Source: Fontibacillus puldeungensis (GTDB lineage: Bacteria; Bacillota; Bacilli; Paenibacillales; Paenibacillaceae). From it: DNA of 64,000 bases. The notes beneath the pieces were generated by a model that was given only the letters and a program-made list of their open reading frames with translations, was not told the origin of the DNA and did no database searches. Location of the stretch: positions 1 to 64,000 of the forward strand of contig NZ_JBHTLM010000001.1 of assembly GCF_042678945.1 (NCBI RefSeq), written 5' to 3'. A program made the position numbers and the translations under genes. Positions within the stretch are counted from its first letter, which is position 1, and every line of letters starts with the position of its first letter. This document shows, piece by piece, positions 8,260 to 16,728 of this stretch.

Positions 8260-9981
8260 ATGAAGCTCCGTCGAAAAATCTTGCTGGCTATTATTCTTCT
8301 TGTGTTTATTCCCGTCATTTTGATGGGAGGCATTTCGTACTTCAGTTTCTCCAACGCGATGGAGAAGAAATCGAGCAATTTCTACTGGGTGTCCTTACTC
8401 GAAACGGACCGCAAGCTGAAATTCGCCCTAAATGAAGTGACGACGGTGTCGAATTCGGCGATTACACAGCCTGTCATACAGAAGATATTAAAGCAGCCTA
8501 ATTTTGTCGTAACGTACGAACAAAAGCAAGATATCAACAATTTAATCAACCACCCGATGATCACCTCCTTCGGATTGTATTCGAAAGATAAACTGATGTA
8601 TCAGTTTAATGAAGCGATGTCGTACGAGGACCTGACGAAGCAAAGCTGGTATGGAGCGATGAAAGCAGCCGCAGGGCGCCCGGTTTGGGTAGGCCCCGGC
8701 GAGAACGGGACCGCTTCCACGGGGAAACCGGTTTTGATTCAGGCACGACTCATCAAAGATTACTATTCGTTGGAGGATGTCGGGGCATTGGTCATATACA
8801 TCAAGCCAGACATTTTGGATCAAGTATTTTGGGATGCCGCCACTCTAAAACAGGGGGATATTCTGCTGGTCAATCGTCAGGGGAATATCGTGTTTGACAA
8901 ATCAGGCGAGCACATTGGGGAACAGACGCAGTTTCCTTTTCTAAGCGAGGATGAGTCAAATGGAAAAGGTTATTACACGGATAAGTATCAAGGTGAAAAA
9001 TCGTTAATAACGTATTTGCCATCCCATAACAAAGATTGGTATTTGGTAGCGATTACACCGAGTAAGCTGATCGCTTCAGAATCGTTGTCTATTCGGAATA
9101 TTGCCATCGTACTCGTCCTGGTCTCCCTAATATCAGCGTTTTTGTTTGACCGTTTCTTTGTACGCCGCCTGGTGAGAAGCATTATCAGCGCCGTGAATGG
9201 GATGAAGCGGGTCCAGCAGGGGATATTTGTACCGATTACGACTACGGTGCGAGCAGATGACGAGACGGACCTTTTAGTCGATGGCTTTAACCGGATGAGC
9301 ACACAAATTAACGAGCTCATCCAGCAGGTACAAACGGAACAGGCGAGAAAGAAGGAAGTTGAGCTGCAAGCATTGGTAGCCCAGATCAACCCGCATTTTA
9401 TTTACAACTCTCTGGAGTCGATTAATTCCTTGGCTGTACTGCAGGGCAATAAGGATATTAGCAAGATGGTGATCTCCTTGGGTAAGCTGCTGCGAATCAG
9501 CATCAGCGAGAACCAGCAGCTCATCCCGATTTCCATGGAACTTGAGCATGTGAAGCATTACTTGGACATTCAGAAATTCCGCTTTGAAGACAAGTTTGAG
9601 TATCATATTGAAATTCCTGAATCGTTAAAATACTACAAAACCCAGAAGCTCATTGTGCAGCCGATCGTAGAAAACGCACTTTATCATGCAATCGAACCGA
9701 TGGAACAAAACGGTTTTATTTCGATTACGGCCAAGGAAGATGATCGGGACATTCTGATCGATGTGATGGATAACGGCCCGGGCTTCGACCAGGATACATT
9801 GCTGCATTTATGGAGCAAGGATTGGGCCACCTTGAAGAAATATCGTGAGAACGGCGTTGGTCTGAAAAACGTACATGAGCGGCTTCGCATTAGGTTTGGC
9901 GGGTATTACGGCATTATGATCTGCTCGGCTCCCGGATATGGATCGATTATCCGAATCCGAATACCGAAGATCCTATTATGA
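8260..9981 (+). CDS. YesM-like sensor histidine kinase
   Basis: Membrane sensor of the LytS/YesM class, about 573 residues. There is an N-terminal helix (KILLAIILLVFIPVILMGG), a long extracellular Cache-like sensing part, a second helix at about IAIVLVLVSLISAFLF, then HAMP. The His-kinase motif QINPHFIYNSLES has the phosphoacceptor His379, and an ATPase domain with VENALYHAIEP, DVMDNGPGF and GVGLKNVHERL follows. The start is placed at ATG 8260 behind GGGAGGA at 8244-8250. The partner regulator is the AraC-type gene at 11399. A second binding-protein gene sits between kinase and regulator, which suggests ligand input through that protein. It probably controls the upstream transporter. Confidence 0.92.
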   Translation: MKLRRKILLAIILLVFIPVILMGGISYFSFSNAMEKKSSNFYWVSLLETDRKLKFALNEVTTVSNSAITQPVIQKILKQPNFVVTYEQKQDINNLINHPMITSFGLYSKDKLMYQFNEAMSYEDLTKQSWYGAMKAAAGRPVWVGPGENGTASTGKPVLIQARLIKDYYSLEDVGALVIYIKPDILDQVFWDAATLKQGDILLVNRQGNIVFDKSGEHIGEQTQFPFLSEDESNGKGYYTDKYQGEKSLITYLPSHNKDWYLVAITPSKLIASESLSIRNIAIVLVLVSLISAFLFDRFFVRRLVRSIISAVNGMKRVQQGIFVPITTTVRADDETDLLVDGFNRMSTQINELIQQVQTEQARKKEVELQALVAQINPHFIYNSLESINSLAVLQGNKDISKMVISLGKLLRISISENQQLIPISMELEHVKHYLDIQKFRFEDKFEYHIEIPESLKYYKTQKLIVQPIVENALYHAIEPMEQNGFISITAKEDDRDILIDVMDNGPGFDQDTLLHLWSKDWATLKKYRENGVGLKNVHERLRIRFGGYYGIMICSAPGYGSIIRIRIPKILL

Positions 9982-10018
9982 CTGCCAGGCCAAACATAAA
10001 GATAAGGGGGAGCCGCCC

Positions 10019-11380
10019 ATGAGGATGAAGATAAGAAAATGGGTTTCAAATTGGGGCTGGATCGTGCTTTATGCCTTAGTGCTTGCCGTTTCGGTGCTGA
10101 TTATCGCAGCGGATGGACATGAGCCCATTGAAGATAGCCAAACGGAGAAAATTACGCTTACGTTTCGTCATTTCTGGATTAAGGAACACGACAGGCAGAT
10201 GCTTAACATTATTGAGGATGTGGTTGATTCGTTTCAAAAATCTCATCCCAACATCAAAGTCAATTTTGAAGGGATGGACCAGACCGTACACCGTGAGCAG
10301 AAACTAAAAAGTGAAATGGTTACGGGAACGCCGCCGGACATGTTTGTTCTTTTTGGCGGGGCGGAAATCGAGCCCTATATTCGCTCTAATCGGCTTATGG
10401 ATTTGACGGTATTTGCCCGGAAGAATGGCCTGGAGGATCAATTTCAGGATCTGCACTTGTGGACCTATAATCAACGAATTTACGGCCTGCCGTTGGAAGG
10501 AAATGCGGAACCGCTGTATTACAATAAAGAGATTTTTAAGGAGCTTGGGCTGGAGCCGCCTACAACGCTGGGCCAATTAAACCGGGCGGTGCGTGTACTA
10601 GGCGCAAGCAAGTTTGTTCCCTTTGCACTTGGCAATGAAGAGCGGTGGCCGGCGGCGATTTTCGCACATTATTTGATGGACAGATACGCTGGGCCAGAGC
10701 TGATCAATAAGCTTGCTCAAGGCGACGAGACGGCAAGCTTTAATAACCCGCAGTACAAACACGCCTTTGAGCAGCTTGAATCGTGGATCAAACAGAATGC
10801 ATTTAGCATCCCTGCTAACGATTTGTCCACCGAAGAAGCCATCGATTTGTTTACTAGCGGCAAAGCGGGGATGTATTTGAATGGGAACTGGGATATCAAC
10901 CTGTTTCATAGCGCCAAGGCCCCCGAAAATTTTCAAAATCAGGTCGGGGTAATCCCGTTTCCTTCTGTGCTGCCGGGTGGGGAGAAATCGATAGCCGGGG
11001 GCTACACGATCGGAATCGGATTGTCCTCGAATCTGGATGCAAGCAAATGGGAGGCGGCGCAGGAACTGCTAAAGGCACTTTATACGAAGGATGTCCAGCG
11101 GCGTATTGTTTACGAAGGCCTGCGCATTCCTTCGATGAAGATATCGTATGACTCCGACAAGACCGGCCCTGTATTCACGCAGGTCATTCAGCTTATGGAA
11201 CAAAGTCAAAGCAGTTTTGTTCCCTATGACAATGTTCTGTCGCCTGAGGTTAACAAAACGTTTCTAAAGGTTATTGAAGAAATGATCAGTAGAAGAAGCA
11301 GCCCGGAAGAAGCGCTGAATCAAATTCAGCAAACTTCCGACCAATATTGGAAACTGCGAAGAAGCTCCGCTCCTAATTAA
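10019..11380 (+). CDS. Second family 1 substrate-binding protein, membrane-anchored
   Basis: 453 residues with a type-1 sugar-binding protein body (LTFRHFWIKE, GTPPDMFVLFGG, YYNKEIFKELGLEPP, GKAGMYLNGNWD). Unlike the 4893 gene, its N-terminal hydrophobic stretch (WIVLYALVLAVSVLIIAADG) has no lipobox Cys, so it is either cleaved by signal peptidase I or stays membrane-anchored. ATG 10019 is chosen because AAGGGGGA at 10004-10011 precedes it; the open frame back to 9938 overlaps the kinase gene. It lies between the kinase and response regulator genes. By analogy with XylFII-LytS, it may present sugar to the kinase rather than to the permeases; this is inference. Confidence 0.85.
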   Translation: MRMKIRKWVSNWGWIVLYALVLAVSVLIIAADGHEPIEDSQTEKITLTFRHFWIKEHDRQMLNIIEDVVDSFQKSHPNIKVNFEGMDQTVHREQKLKSEMVTGTPPDMFVLFGGAEIEPYIRSNRLMDLTVFARKNGLEDQFQDLHLWTYNQRIYGLPLEGNAEPLYYNKEIFKELGLEPPTTLGQLNRAVRVLGASKFVPFALGNEERWPAAIFAHYLMDRYAGPELINKLAQGDETASFNNPQYKHAFEQLESWIKQNAFSIPANDLSTEEAIDLFTSGKAGMYLNGNWDINLFHSAKAPENFQNQVGVIPFPSVLPGGEKSIAGGYTIGIGLSSNLDASKWEAAQELLKALYTKDVQRRIVYEGLRIPSMKISYDSDKTGPVFTQVIQLMEQSQSSFVPYDNVLSPEVNKTFLKVIEEMISRRSSPEEALNQIQQTSDQYWKLRRSSAPN

Positions 11381-11398
11381 CGCTTTGGAGGTGCTCGT

Positions 11399-12991
11399 AT
11401 GGAAGCGAAGGAGGAGAAGTACCGGGTCATCCTGGTGGATGACGAGCCGGTGATTTTACGCAGCTTGAAAGTAGCCGTCCCTTGGGATGATCTGAACCTG
11501 GAAATCGTGGGTGAAGCGCGCAACGGCGAGCAGGCGCTTAAGCTGGTCCGTGAACTCGCGCCACATATGATTATTAGCGATATTCGGATGCCCGGAATTG
11601 ACGGCATTACTTTGATGAAGGAAGTGCTGGCTGAGGACCAAAAACGCTTGTTTATCTTTATTAGCGGATATGGCGAATTTGAATACGCCCGTGAAGCGCT
11701 TCGGGAGGGGGCTTTCGATTATTTGCTGAAGCCCATTGACCACGAAGAACTGATTGAGATGATACAAAGGGCCAAGCGGACACTGGAAAAGCAAATGGAA
11801 AACGAGAAGCTCCTGCATTCGGTGCAGGTGTTATCGTTGCTTGCTCGCGAACGAATGTTTGCTGAATTTATTGAAGGCAATCAGGGGCAGAGCCCTTTGC
11901 AGCACATGCGCTGGCTGGAAAATAGCGAGCTGCAGCAGCCTTACTTTATGGCAGTAATTCAGCTCGATCACTATATGAAGCTGAATGAACGATGGACCCC
12001 TGAGGAGCGGAGACTATGGCTGTTTGCAATCCGTAACATTTTAGGCGAATGGTCGCTCGACCATGGGGCCTTGACGGTATTTCCCTTTCATGCAGGGGAA
12101 TGGGTTCTGCTCTTCCCAAGCTCCCTTAGCGGTAGTAAAGAAAGCCTTGGCAGCGATGTAATTCGGCAAATCAAAATCAATACGAAGCTGTCCTGCTCGA
12201 TTGGCTTCAGTCAAACGACATCGGGGATGGAGCAGCTTAGCGAGGCTTATCAAAGCGCGGCCAAAGCGCTATATCAGCGGTTTTACAGCGATCAGGAGGG
12301 GGTATTCGTCGACTCCAACCAAGAGCTTGTAGCAACTCGTGAAGGCAAGTATCCGAAGCATCTGGAAACCGTTCTTCTGGAAAGCATACGGACTCTGAAC
12401 AAGGAGCGAATGCTCGCTTCATTTGACGAAACGAAACAGTACATCGAAGATCAGGCTTTCTCCAAGGAAATGGCGGAGCGGGTTATTGTGGAGCTCACCG
12501 TCGTCCTGTATCGGCAATTCGAGCATATGAATCTGCTCTTGGAGTGGTCGCTGGAGGGTTTGCTGCAGGAGCTGCACTCACTGGGGACGCTGAATGACAT
12601 TTTCGAAACGCTTAAGTCCAATTTCGGCAAATGGCTCATGGAGAGCAGGGAAAACCAATCGAAGGAAAACGTTCAAACGGTTATTGCCAAAACACAGGAG
12701 TACATCGCCAACAACTATCATAAGGATCTTAGTATTGAGGAAGTGTCGGAGCTGGCTGACTTGAGTATCAGCCACTTTTGCCTGTTGTTTAAGCAAGTCA
12801 CTGGGCTTACCTTTCTGGAATATTTAACGCAGTGCCGGATCGAGAAGGCCAAATACATTTTGAAGAACAGCCAAGTCAAGGTGTATCAGGTGGCACCGCT
12901 TGTTGGTTACCAGGATCCGCGGTATTTTACACAGGTGTTTAAGAAGGTTACCGGCATGACACCGACCGAATACCGGGAAGAAGAAGCTTGA
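11399..12991 (+). CDS. YesN-like response regulator, AraC family
   Basis: 530 residues. The N-terminal receiver domain has the acidic pocket VDDEP and the phosphoacceptor Asp61 in ISDIRMPG. A linker region of about 280 residues follows, then a C-terminal pair of AraC-type helix-turn-helices (LSIEEVSELADLSISHFCLLFK and VYQVAPLVGYQDPRYFTQVFKK, about residues 440-525). The ATG follows TTGGAGG. It ends the six-gene unit that begins at 4893 and is followed by a terminator. It is predicted to activate the sugar transporter genes when phosphorylated by the upstream kinase. Confidence 0.93.
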   Translation: MEAKEEKYRVILVDDEPVILRSLKVAVPWDDLNLEIVGEARNGEQALKLVRELAPHMIISDIRMPGIDGITLMKEVLAEDQKRLFIFISGYGEFEYAREALREGAFDYLLKPIDHEELIEMIQRAKRTLEKQMENEKLLHSVQVLSLLARERMFAEFIEGNQGQSPLQHMRWLENSELQQPYFMAVIQLDHYMKLNERWTPEERRLWLFAIRNILGEWSLDHGALTVFPFHAGEWVLLFPSSLSGSKESLGSDVIRQIKINTKLSCSIGFSQTTSGMEQLSEAYQSAAKALYQRFYSDQEGVFVDSNQELVATREGKYPKHLETVLLESIRTLNKERMLASFDETKQYIEDQAFSKEMAERVIVELTVVLYRQFEHMNLLLEWSLEGLLQELHSLGTLNDIFETLKSNFGKWLMESRENQSKENVQTVIAKTQEYIANNYHKDLSIEEVSELADLSISHFCLLFKQVTGLTFLEYLTQCRIEKAKYILKNSQVKVYQVAPLVGYQDPRYFTQVFKKVTGMTPTEYREEEA

Positions 12992-13010
12992 ATAGATTAG
13001 CATATATAGG

Positions 13011-13054
13011 AAAAAGGCGCGAGCTACGGGGGAGTCCCGAAACTCACGCCTTTT
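13011..13054. terminator. Bidirectional terminator between YesN-like and CotH-family genes
   Basis: AAAGGCGCGAG / CTCACGCCTTT stem with inner CGGG/CCCG pairing. The run TTTT follows on the plus strand and T5 on the minus strand, so it can serve both converging genes. Confidence 0.85.
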
Positions 13055-13104
13055 GTGCATAGCCGGTAAGTGGATGGAATGACTGAACTGTTTATTTGTA
13101 AAAC

Positions 13105-15006
13105 TCACTGAGGTGGTTTTCTTTTTGCAAATGTGATGAACACACCAACCAAAACAAGGAGTATCAAAGATAGACTATAGATGATGACATCGTCTTGGCT
13201 GCCGGTAGAGGATTTGGAGACTTGCCCGGCTTGCCCGAATTGTCCGGGATCTCCGCCGCCCATCGGTCCGCCACCTCTAAATCCGCCTTGGCCTCGGAAA
13301 CCGTCCGCCTGTGTACCTTGCGGCGGGTCACCCGGCGGGTTGCCCTGGGCTAAATTGCCTTGCCGATCGCCAGGGAAACCTTGTCCCTTCTGTCCTTCCG
13401 GCTTTCCTTGGTTATCAGCCTGGCCACCTCCAGAATTTCGATCTCCCATCTGCTGCATACCCCGGCCCATGCCGCCTCCCATACCACCGCCGCTCCCTGA
13501 GCCATCTCCAGCCGAAGCGATCGTTCCGTCCAGCTGCTGCTGAATGCTTTTGATCTGGCTGGCGTTTGTTGTAATCAATTGAGATACGCCTTGCTCATAT
13601 TCCTCGTAGCTGTAAAAGGAACGGGGGTCAGCTTTTACATAAGGGGAAATAAGCTTGGACAACTGCTGTACTCGCTTCGAAAAGTTTTGGTCTGCCAGGA
13701 AACCTTGGGCAGCTTGCTGCAGGATTTGGTGGTATTCCGTCTTGTATTCCTCCACCGCGAGCAGCTTGGCTACCAGAGGTCGTTCGGCTAAAGCGCCTTG
13801 AGTTGGTTCATCGATTAACAGACTCGTTCTGGCTTGATTCGTTCCGGCGTCCTTTCCTTGAGTCTGGCTTTGATCCGTGGGCGGGGTAGGCGGCATTTGA
13901 CTCCCGCCATTTTTAGCTGCGCCGTCCCCGACTGTACCGTCCGGTGCTGCCGCATCATCCTGTGCCGCCGCGCCGTCTGCCCCAAAGCCGCGCCGTCCCA
14001 TACCCCCGCCCAAACCGCCAAAGGCCATGTTGTAGTCCCAAGGAAGAATAGAGAAGATCCCTTCATCCTCATATAGATAGTAGTTCTGTTTATTTCCGCC
14101 AATGTAGCTATCCATATTGTTCGTTAGTACATTAAGTGCAATGTAACCTAACGATTCCTGTACATTGATGTATTTTTCGTAGTTGGTGCCATTGTTCAGT
14201 TCGTTCAGCATTTTAATCAGGATGTTATGGTTGGTCGTCTCCGATTTGAGCGAAAGTCCCGTATAGGCATCCGGATCATCTCCTAGCCAAGTCAAATCGC
14301 TACCATTTCCGCTCATTTCACCCTTATACAGCGCTCCATAAGCATTGTCAAAATTCCGTTCCAGATAGGAGGTGCCGATTTGTTCGACGGCCAAGTAAAA
14401 GCCCCACAGCTTACCGTTAATGTATACATTGACAAAAGAGTGCTTCGGTGTAGGCAAGCCCATCGATTCGGAGAGCTCATAGGCGAGAAATTCGCGCATA
14501 TACGAGGCGTCGCTGTAGCCATTGTTTAGGTTGATTTTTTGAATACCGTCCAAGGTTTGATCTACATACTCGTCAAAAGACAGCTTGAAGCTGTAACGGT
14601 CGGAGTCGGACATTTGCACGACGCTGCGCAGGCTCAAATTACCTTTCGTCCGAATTCCAATGTTGTCAAAGTGTTTTCCATTATAGTCGACGGTAGCTGT
14701 CTTGAATTGTTCGGCGCTGGCATTGTCCAGCATATCCTGAAAATCATCCGGGTCGAGCGTAATTTTCACATCGATGACCTTGTCTTCCGGAAACACCTCT
14801 TTATCCAGCTTTTGTTCTTCTGCGGAGACCGCTGATTTCGTTAAACTATTTTGGCTTACATTAGCGGTGTTGCCGGTCTTGTTCTGGCTGGTTACCTTAC
14901 TGTCGGTGTCTGTTGCAGCCAAGTTAAATGCATCGCAGGCCACCAGGTCAAACAACAGAAGTACTGCGCAAAAACCAAGCAGAAGCCTGGATCTCAGGCG
15001 CTTCAT
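13105..15006 (-). CDS. CotH-family kinase-like lipoprotein with C-terminal membrane segment
   Basis: About 633 residues. The N-terminus is a lipoprotein signal with lipobox LVAC. The CotH domain spans roughly residues 70-330, with IGIRTKGNLSLRSV, GLPTPKHSFVNVYING and the conserved SILPWDYNMAFGG motif. CotH proteins are atypical secreted protein kinases; CotH itself phosphorylates spore coat proteins. The C-terminal third is Gly/Gln/Pro-rich low complexity, then a membrane helix (VIIYSLSLILLVLVGVFITF) and a basic tail AKRKPPQ. So it may be anchored at both ends. Start ATG 15006 follows AGGTGAGGAGG; the upstream ATG 15027 has no ribosome site. It is the last gene of the VTC-DUF4956-CotH operon. 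Confidence 0.88.
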   Translation of the reverse strand: MKRLRSRLLLGFCAVLLLFDLVACDAFNLAATDTDSKVTSQNKTGNTANVSQNSLTKSAVSAEEQKLDKEVFPEDKVIDVKITLDPDDFQDMLDNASAEQFKTATVDYNGKHFDNIGIRTKGNLSLRSVVQMSDSDRYSFKLSFDEYVDQTLDGIQKINLNNGYSDASYMREFLAYELSESMGLPTPKHSFVNVYINGKLWGFYLAVEQIGTSYLERNFDNAYGALYKGEMSGNGSDLTWLGDDPDAYTGLSLKSETTNHNILIKMLNELNNGTNYEKYINVQESLGYIALNVLTNNMDSYIGGNKQNYYLYEDEGIFSILPWDYNMAFGGLGGGMGRRGFGADGAAAQDDAAAPDGTVGDGAAKNGGSQMPPTPPTDQSQTQGKDAGTNQARTSLLIDEPTQGALAERPLVAKLLAVEEYKTEYHQILQQAAQGFLADQNFSKRVQQLSKLISPYVKADPRSFYSYEEYEQGVSQLITTNASQIKSIQQQLDGTIASAGDGSGSGGGMGGGMGRGMQQMGDRNSGGGQADNQGKPEGQKGQGFPGDRQGNLAQGNPPGDPPQGTQADGFRGQGGFRGGGPMGGGDPGQFGQAGQVSKSSTGSQDDVIIYSLSLILLVLVGVFITFAKRKPPQ

Positions 15007-15027
15007 CCTCCTCACCTCTGCTTTCAT

Positions 15028-15732
15028 TTACGATACGTAATCTCCATTGTAGCTGATCAACACGGCATTTTTTACGCCGCCCAGCTCGCTAATCTCATTC
15101 ACGAATTTACCTTCCCGATCCCGCAGGCGTACCTCCAGCGTCATTTCAATGTTGCCGGGAGTCACCGTTTTTTGCTTCACATTGTAGCGTTTGACCATCT
15201 TACCGATTTGCGTATGGACTAGCTGCTCGTTCTCATCGCTTTCGCAGTTGATGACCAGTAAATAAGGGGCTTCCATCGGTGCGCTCTTAATAAACAGGAA
15301 CAGGACAAGCCCTACTAAAGCCGAGCCGATCGCCGCAAGCGTAAAAAATCCGGCCCCTGTTACAATACCGGCTGCAGCGGCCCAGAACAGGAAAATGAGA
15401 TCAGTTGGATCTTTGATCGGCGTTCGAAAACGAACGATCGATAATGCCCCGACCATACCGAGTGACAGGACAAGGTTCGAATTGACGGCGATAATAATCA
15501 TCGCGGTTACCATCGTCATCCCGATGAGTGAAACATTGAAGCTCTTGGAGTATAGAACTCCGCTAAACACCCGCTTGTATAATGTGTAGATGAATAGGCC
15601 AATTAGAAAAGCAATGGCGAGCGTAATAAAAATTTTGCTTAGGCTAATGTCAGAAGTAAAATTGTTGACGATCGACTTCTTGATGATGTCGCCAAAATTC
15701 GTTGCCGTATCCGTGGTTTGCGATGTATTCAT
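15028..15732 (-). CDS. DUF4956 membrane protein
   Basis: 234 residues. The N-terminal half holds three or four membrane helices (IFITLAIAFLIGLFIYTLY, GMTMVTAMIIIAVNS, the diagnostic GMVGALSIVRFRTPIKDPTDL and GIVTGAGFFTLAAIGSALVGLVLFLF). The C-terminal 80 residues look like a small soluble ferredoxin-like fold, with TLEVRLRDREGKFVNEISEL. DUF4956 genes are often found beside VTC and CotH genes. The function is not known. The start follows GGGAGGAT, which overlaps the end of the VTC gene. Confidence 0.88.
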   Translation of the reverse strand: MNTSQTTDTATNFGDIIKKSIVNNFTSDISLSKIFITLAIAFLIGLFIYTLYKRVFSGVLYSKSFNVSLIGMTMVTAMIIIAVNSNLVLSLGMVGALSIVRFRTPIKDPTDLIFLFWAAAAGIVTGAGFFTLAAIGSALVGLVLFLFIKSAPMEAPYLLVINCESDENEQLVHTQIGKMVKRYNVKQKTVTPGNIEMTLEVRLRDREGKFVNEISELGGVKNAVLISYNGDYVS

Positions 15733-15735
15733 GAA

Positions 15736-16449
15736 TCAATAATCCTCCCAAGAGTTGGTTTTCAAGTATTTGCGACAGATGACATATTTGGACGCCGATT
15801 GCTGGGTCAAGCCTTCAAGCTGCAGCGCTGCCCGGAGATATTCAGGAATATACTCATCATATTTCACTTCAAGAATGATCAGGTTGTCATCGATGGCCGG
15901 CACGGCCTGGAGCTTTTTATCGAATAAATCGACGGCGTGCAGCCCGGTGCGAAGCTCTTTGTCAAATGTGATGCGTACATTTCCGTTCCGACAAACAAAC
16001 GGTTCCCTAATGTAATCAACGATGACACGCGGCGCTAGCAGCCGATGCTTCATTTCATGATACAGTTCCAGGAGCAGTGGCTTGTCTGGTACGTCCAGCA
16101 CCTCGATATTTCCGGCGATGATAGAGTCAACCATGTTCCGGGTTATCGGCTCCTTGAGCTTGGCGATATAATCGCCTTTCTTGATTTTTTTCTCAAAGTG
16201 AATCAAGCTGTCTTGCTTGTTGTAAATCCGAATCCGGTATTTGCGCCGGTCTCCAATGCCGCCTAATTTCTCATGAAGCGCTGTATTGTCAATGTCATCA
16301 AAATACAGGCTGCGGATGTGATACTCGCCGCTGTGCCCTGCATGCTCGTCATACGCTGCCAAACCTAACATTCTTTGACGAATCACGTAATATTGATGCC
16401 GATTGATCATGAATTTTAGTTCATGGCGGTAGTTCAACTTATTATTCAA
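15736..16449 (-). CDS. VTC-domain protein (polyphosphate polymerase-like)
   Basis: 237 residues, essentially a single VTC domain. In yeast Vtc4 this tunnel-shaped domain makes polyphosphate from ATP using basic residues and a metal-binding Glu. The equivalent pattern is visible: K12 in RHELKF, R46, R72 and R74 in KYRIRIYN, K87/K88 in FEKKIKK, R141, E194 and K196 in ILEVKYD, and K221 in SASKYV. This suggests an active enzyme, not only a fold relative. It is the first gene of the operon, divergent from a secreted phosphatase with 265 bp between them. Whether the product is polyphosphate or another polymer is not known. Confidence 0.88.
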   Translation of the reverse strand: MNNKLNYRHELKFMINRHQYYVIRQRMLGLAAYDEHAGHSGEYHIRSLYFDDIDNTALHEKLGGIGDRRKYRIRIYNKQDSLIHFEKKIKKGDYIAKLKEPITRNMVDSIIAGNIEVLDVPDKPLLLELYHEMKHRLLAPRVIVDYIREPFVCRNGNVRITFDKELRTGLHAVDLFDKKLQAVPAIDDNLIILEVKYDEYIPEYLRAALQLEGLTQQSASKYVICRKYLKTNSWEDY

Positions 16450-16553
16450 CTAGCTGCACACCCCTTTTCCTCAGCCCCCGTGTTTAACAAAATCTATCCT
16501 ACCAGCGCTTACTGATTGCTTACTTAATACAAACTGAAAATAAACTGAATGTT

Positions 16554-16654
16554 TTAACATAGAATTTACAAATTGAATGGACGGTTGCTTCTTTACGGAG
16601 GGCGGATTGCCTCAAGGAAGACATTTGACACTGTCGGGACGGGAGAAGTATCTT
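16554..16654 (+). promoter_or_regulatory. Possible PhoP box and promoter upstream of the phosphatase gene
   Basis: TTAACA at 16554-16559, five bases, TTTACA at 16565-16570 matches the Bacillus PhoP direct repeat pattern. TTGACA at 16625-16630, an 18-bp gap and TATCTT at 16649-16654 form a plausible SigA promoter. Phosphate control would fit the genes on both sides. One repeat pair in an AT-rich gap can arise by chance. Confidence 0.35.
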
Positions 16655-16668
16655 AGGAGGGAATCGTT

Positions 16669-16728
16669 TTGAAGGGGGAAGATTCATTTCTTTTTCGGAA
16701 GGAGCATCTTACTCTTGGGGAGTCGTAA
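16669..16728 (+). CDS. Possible 19-residue leader peptide
   Basis: A TTG at 16669 lies eight bases behind a perfect AGGAGG (16655-16660), the best ribosome site in this gap. It opens a 19-codon frame ending in TAA at 16726-16728. The frame overlaps the predicted phosphatase start (16715) in another register, so translation could couple to it. The peptide (LKGEDSFLFRKEHLTLGES) resembles nothing I recognise. It could equally be a fortuitous site. Confidence 0.35.
   Translation: MKGEDSFLFRKEHLTLGES

Noticed and set aside
13181..13543. Pro-rich 120-codon frame opposite the CotH gene
   Set aside because: It is the antisense of the Gly/Gln/Pro-rich linker; low-complexity coding often leaves long open frames on the other strand.
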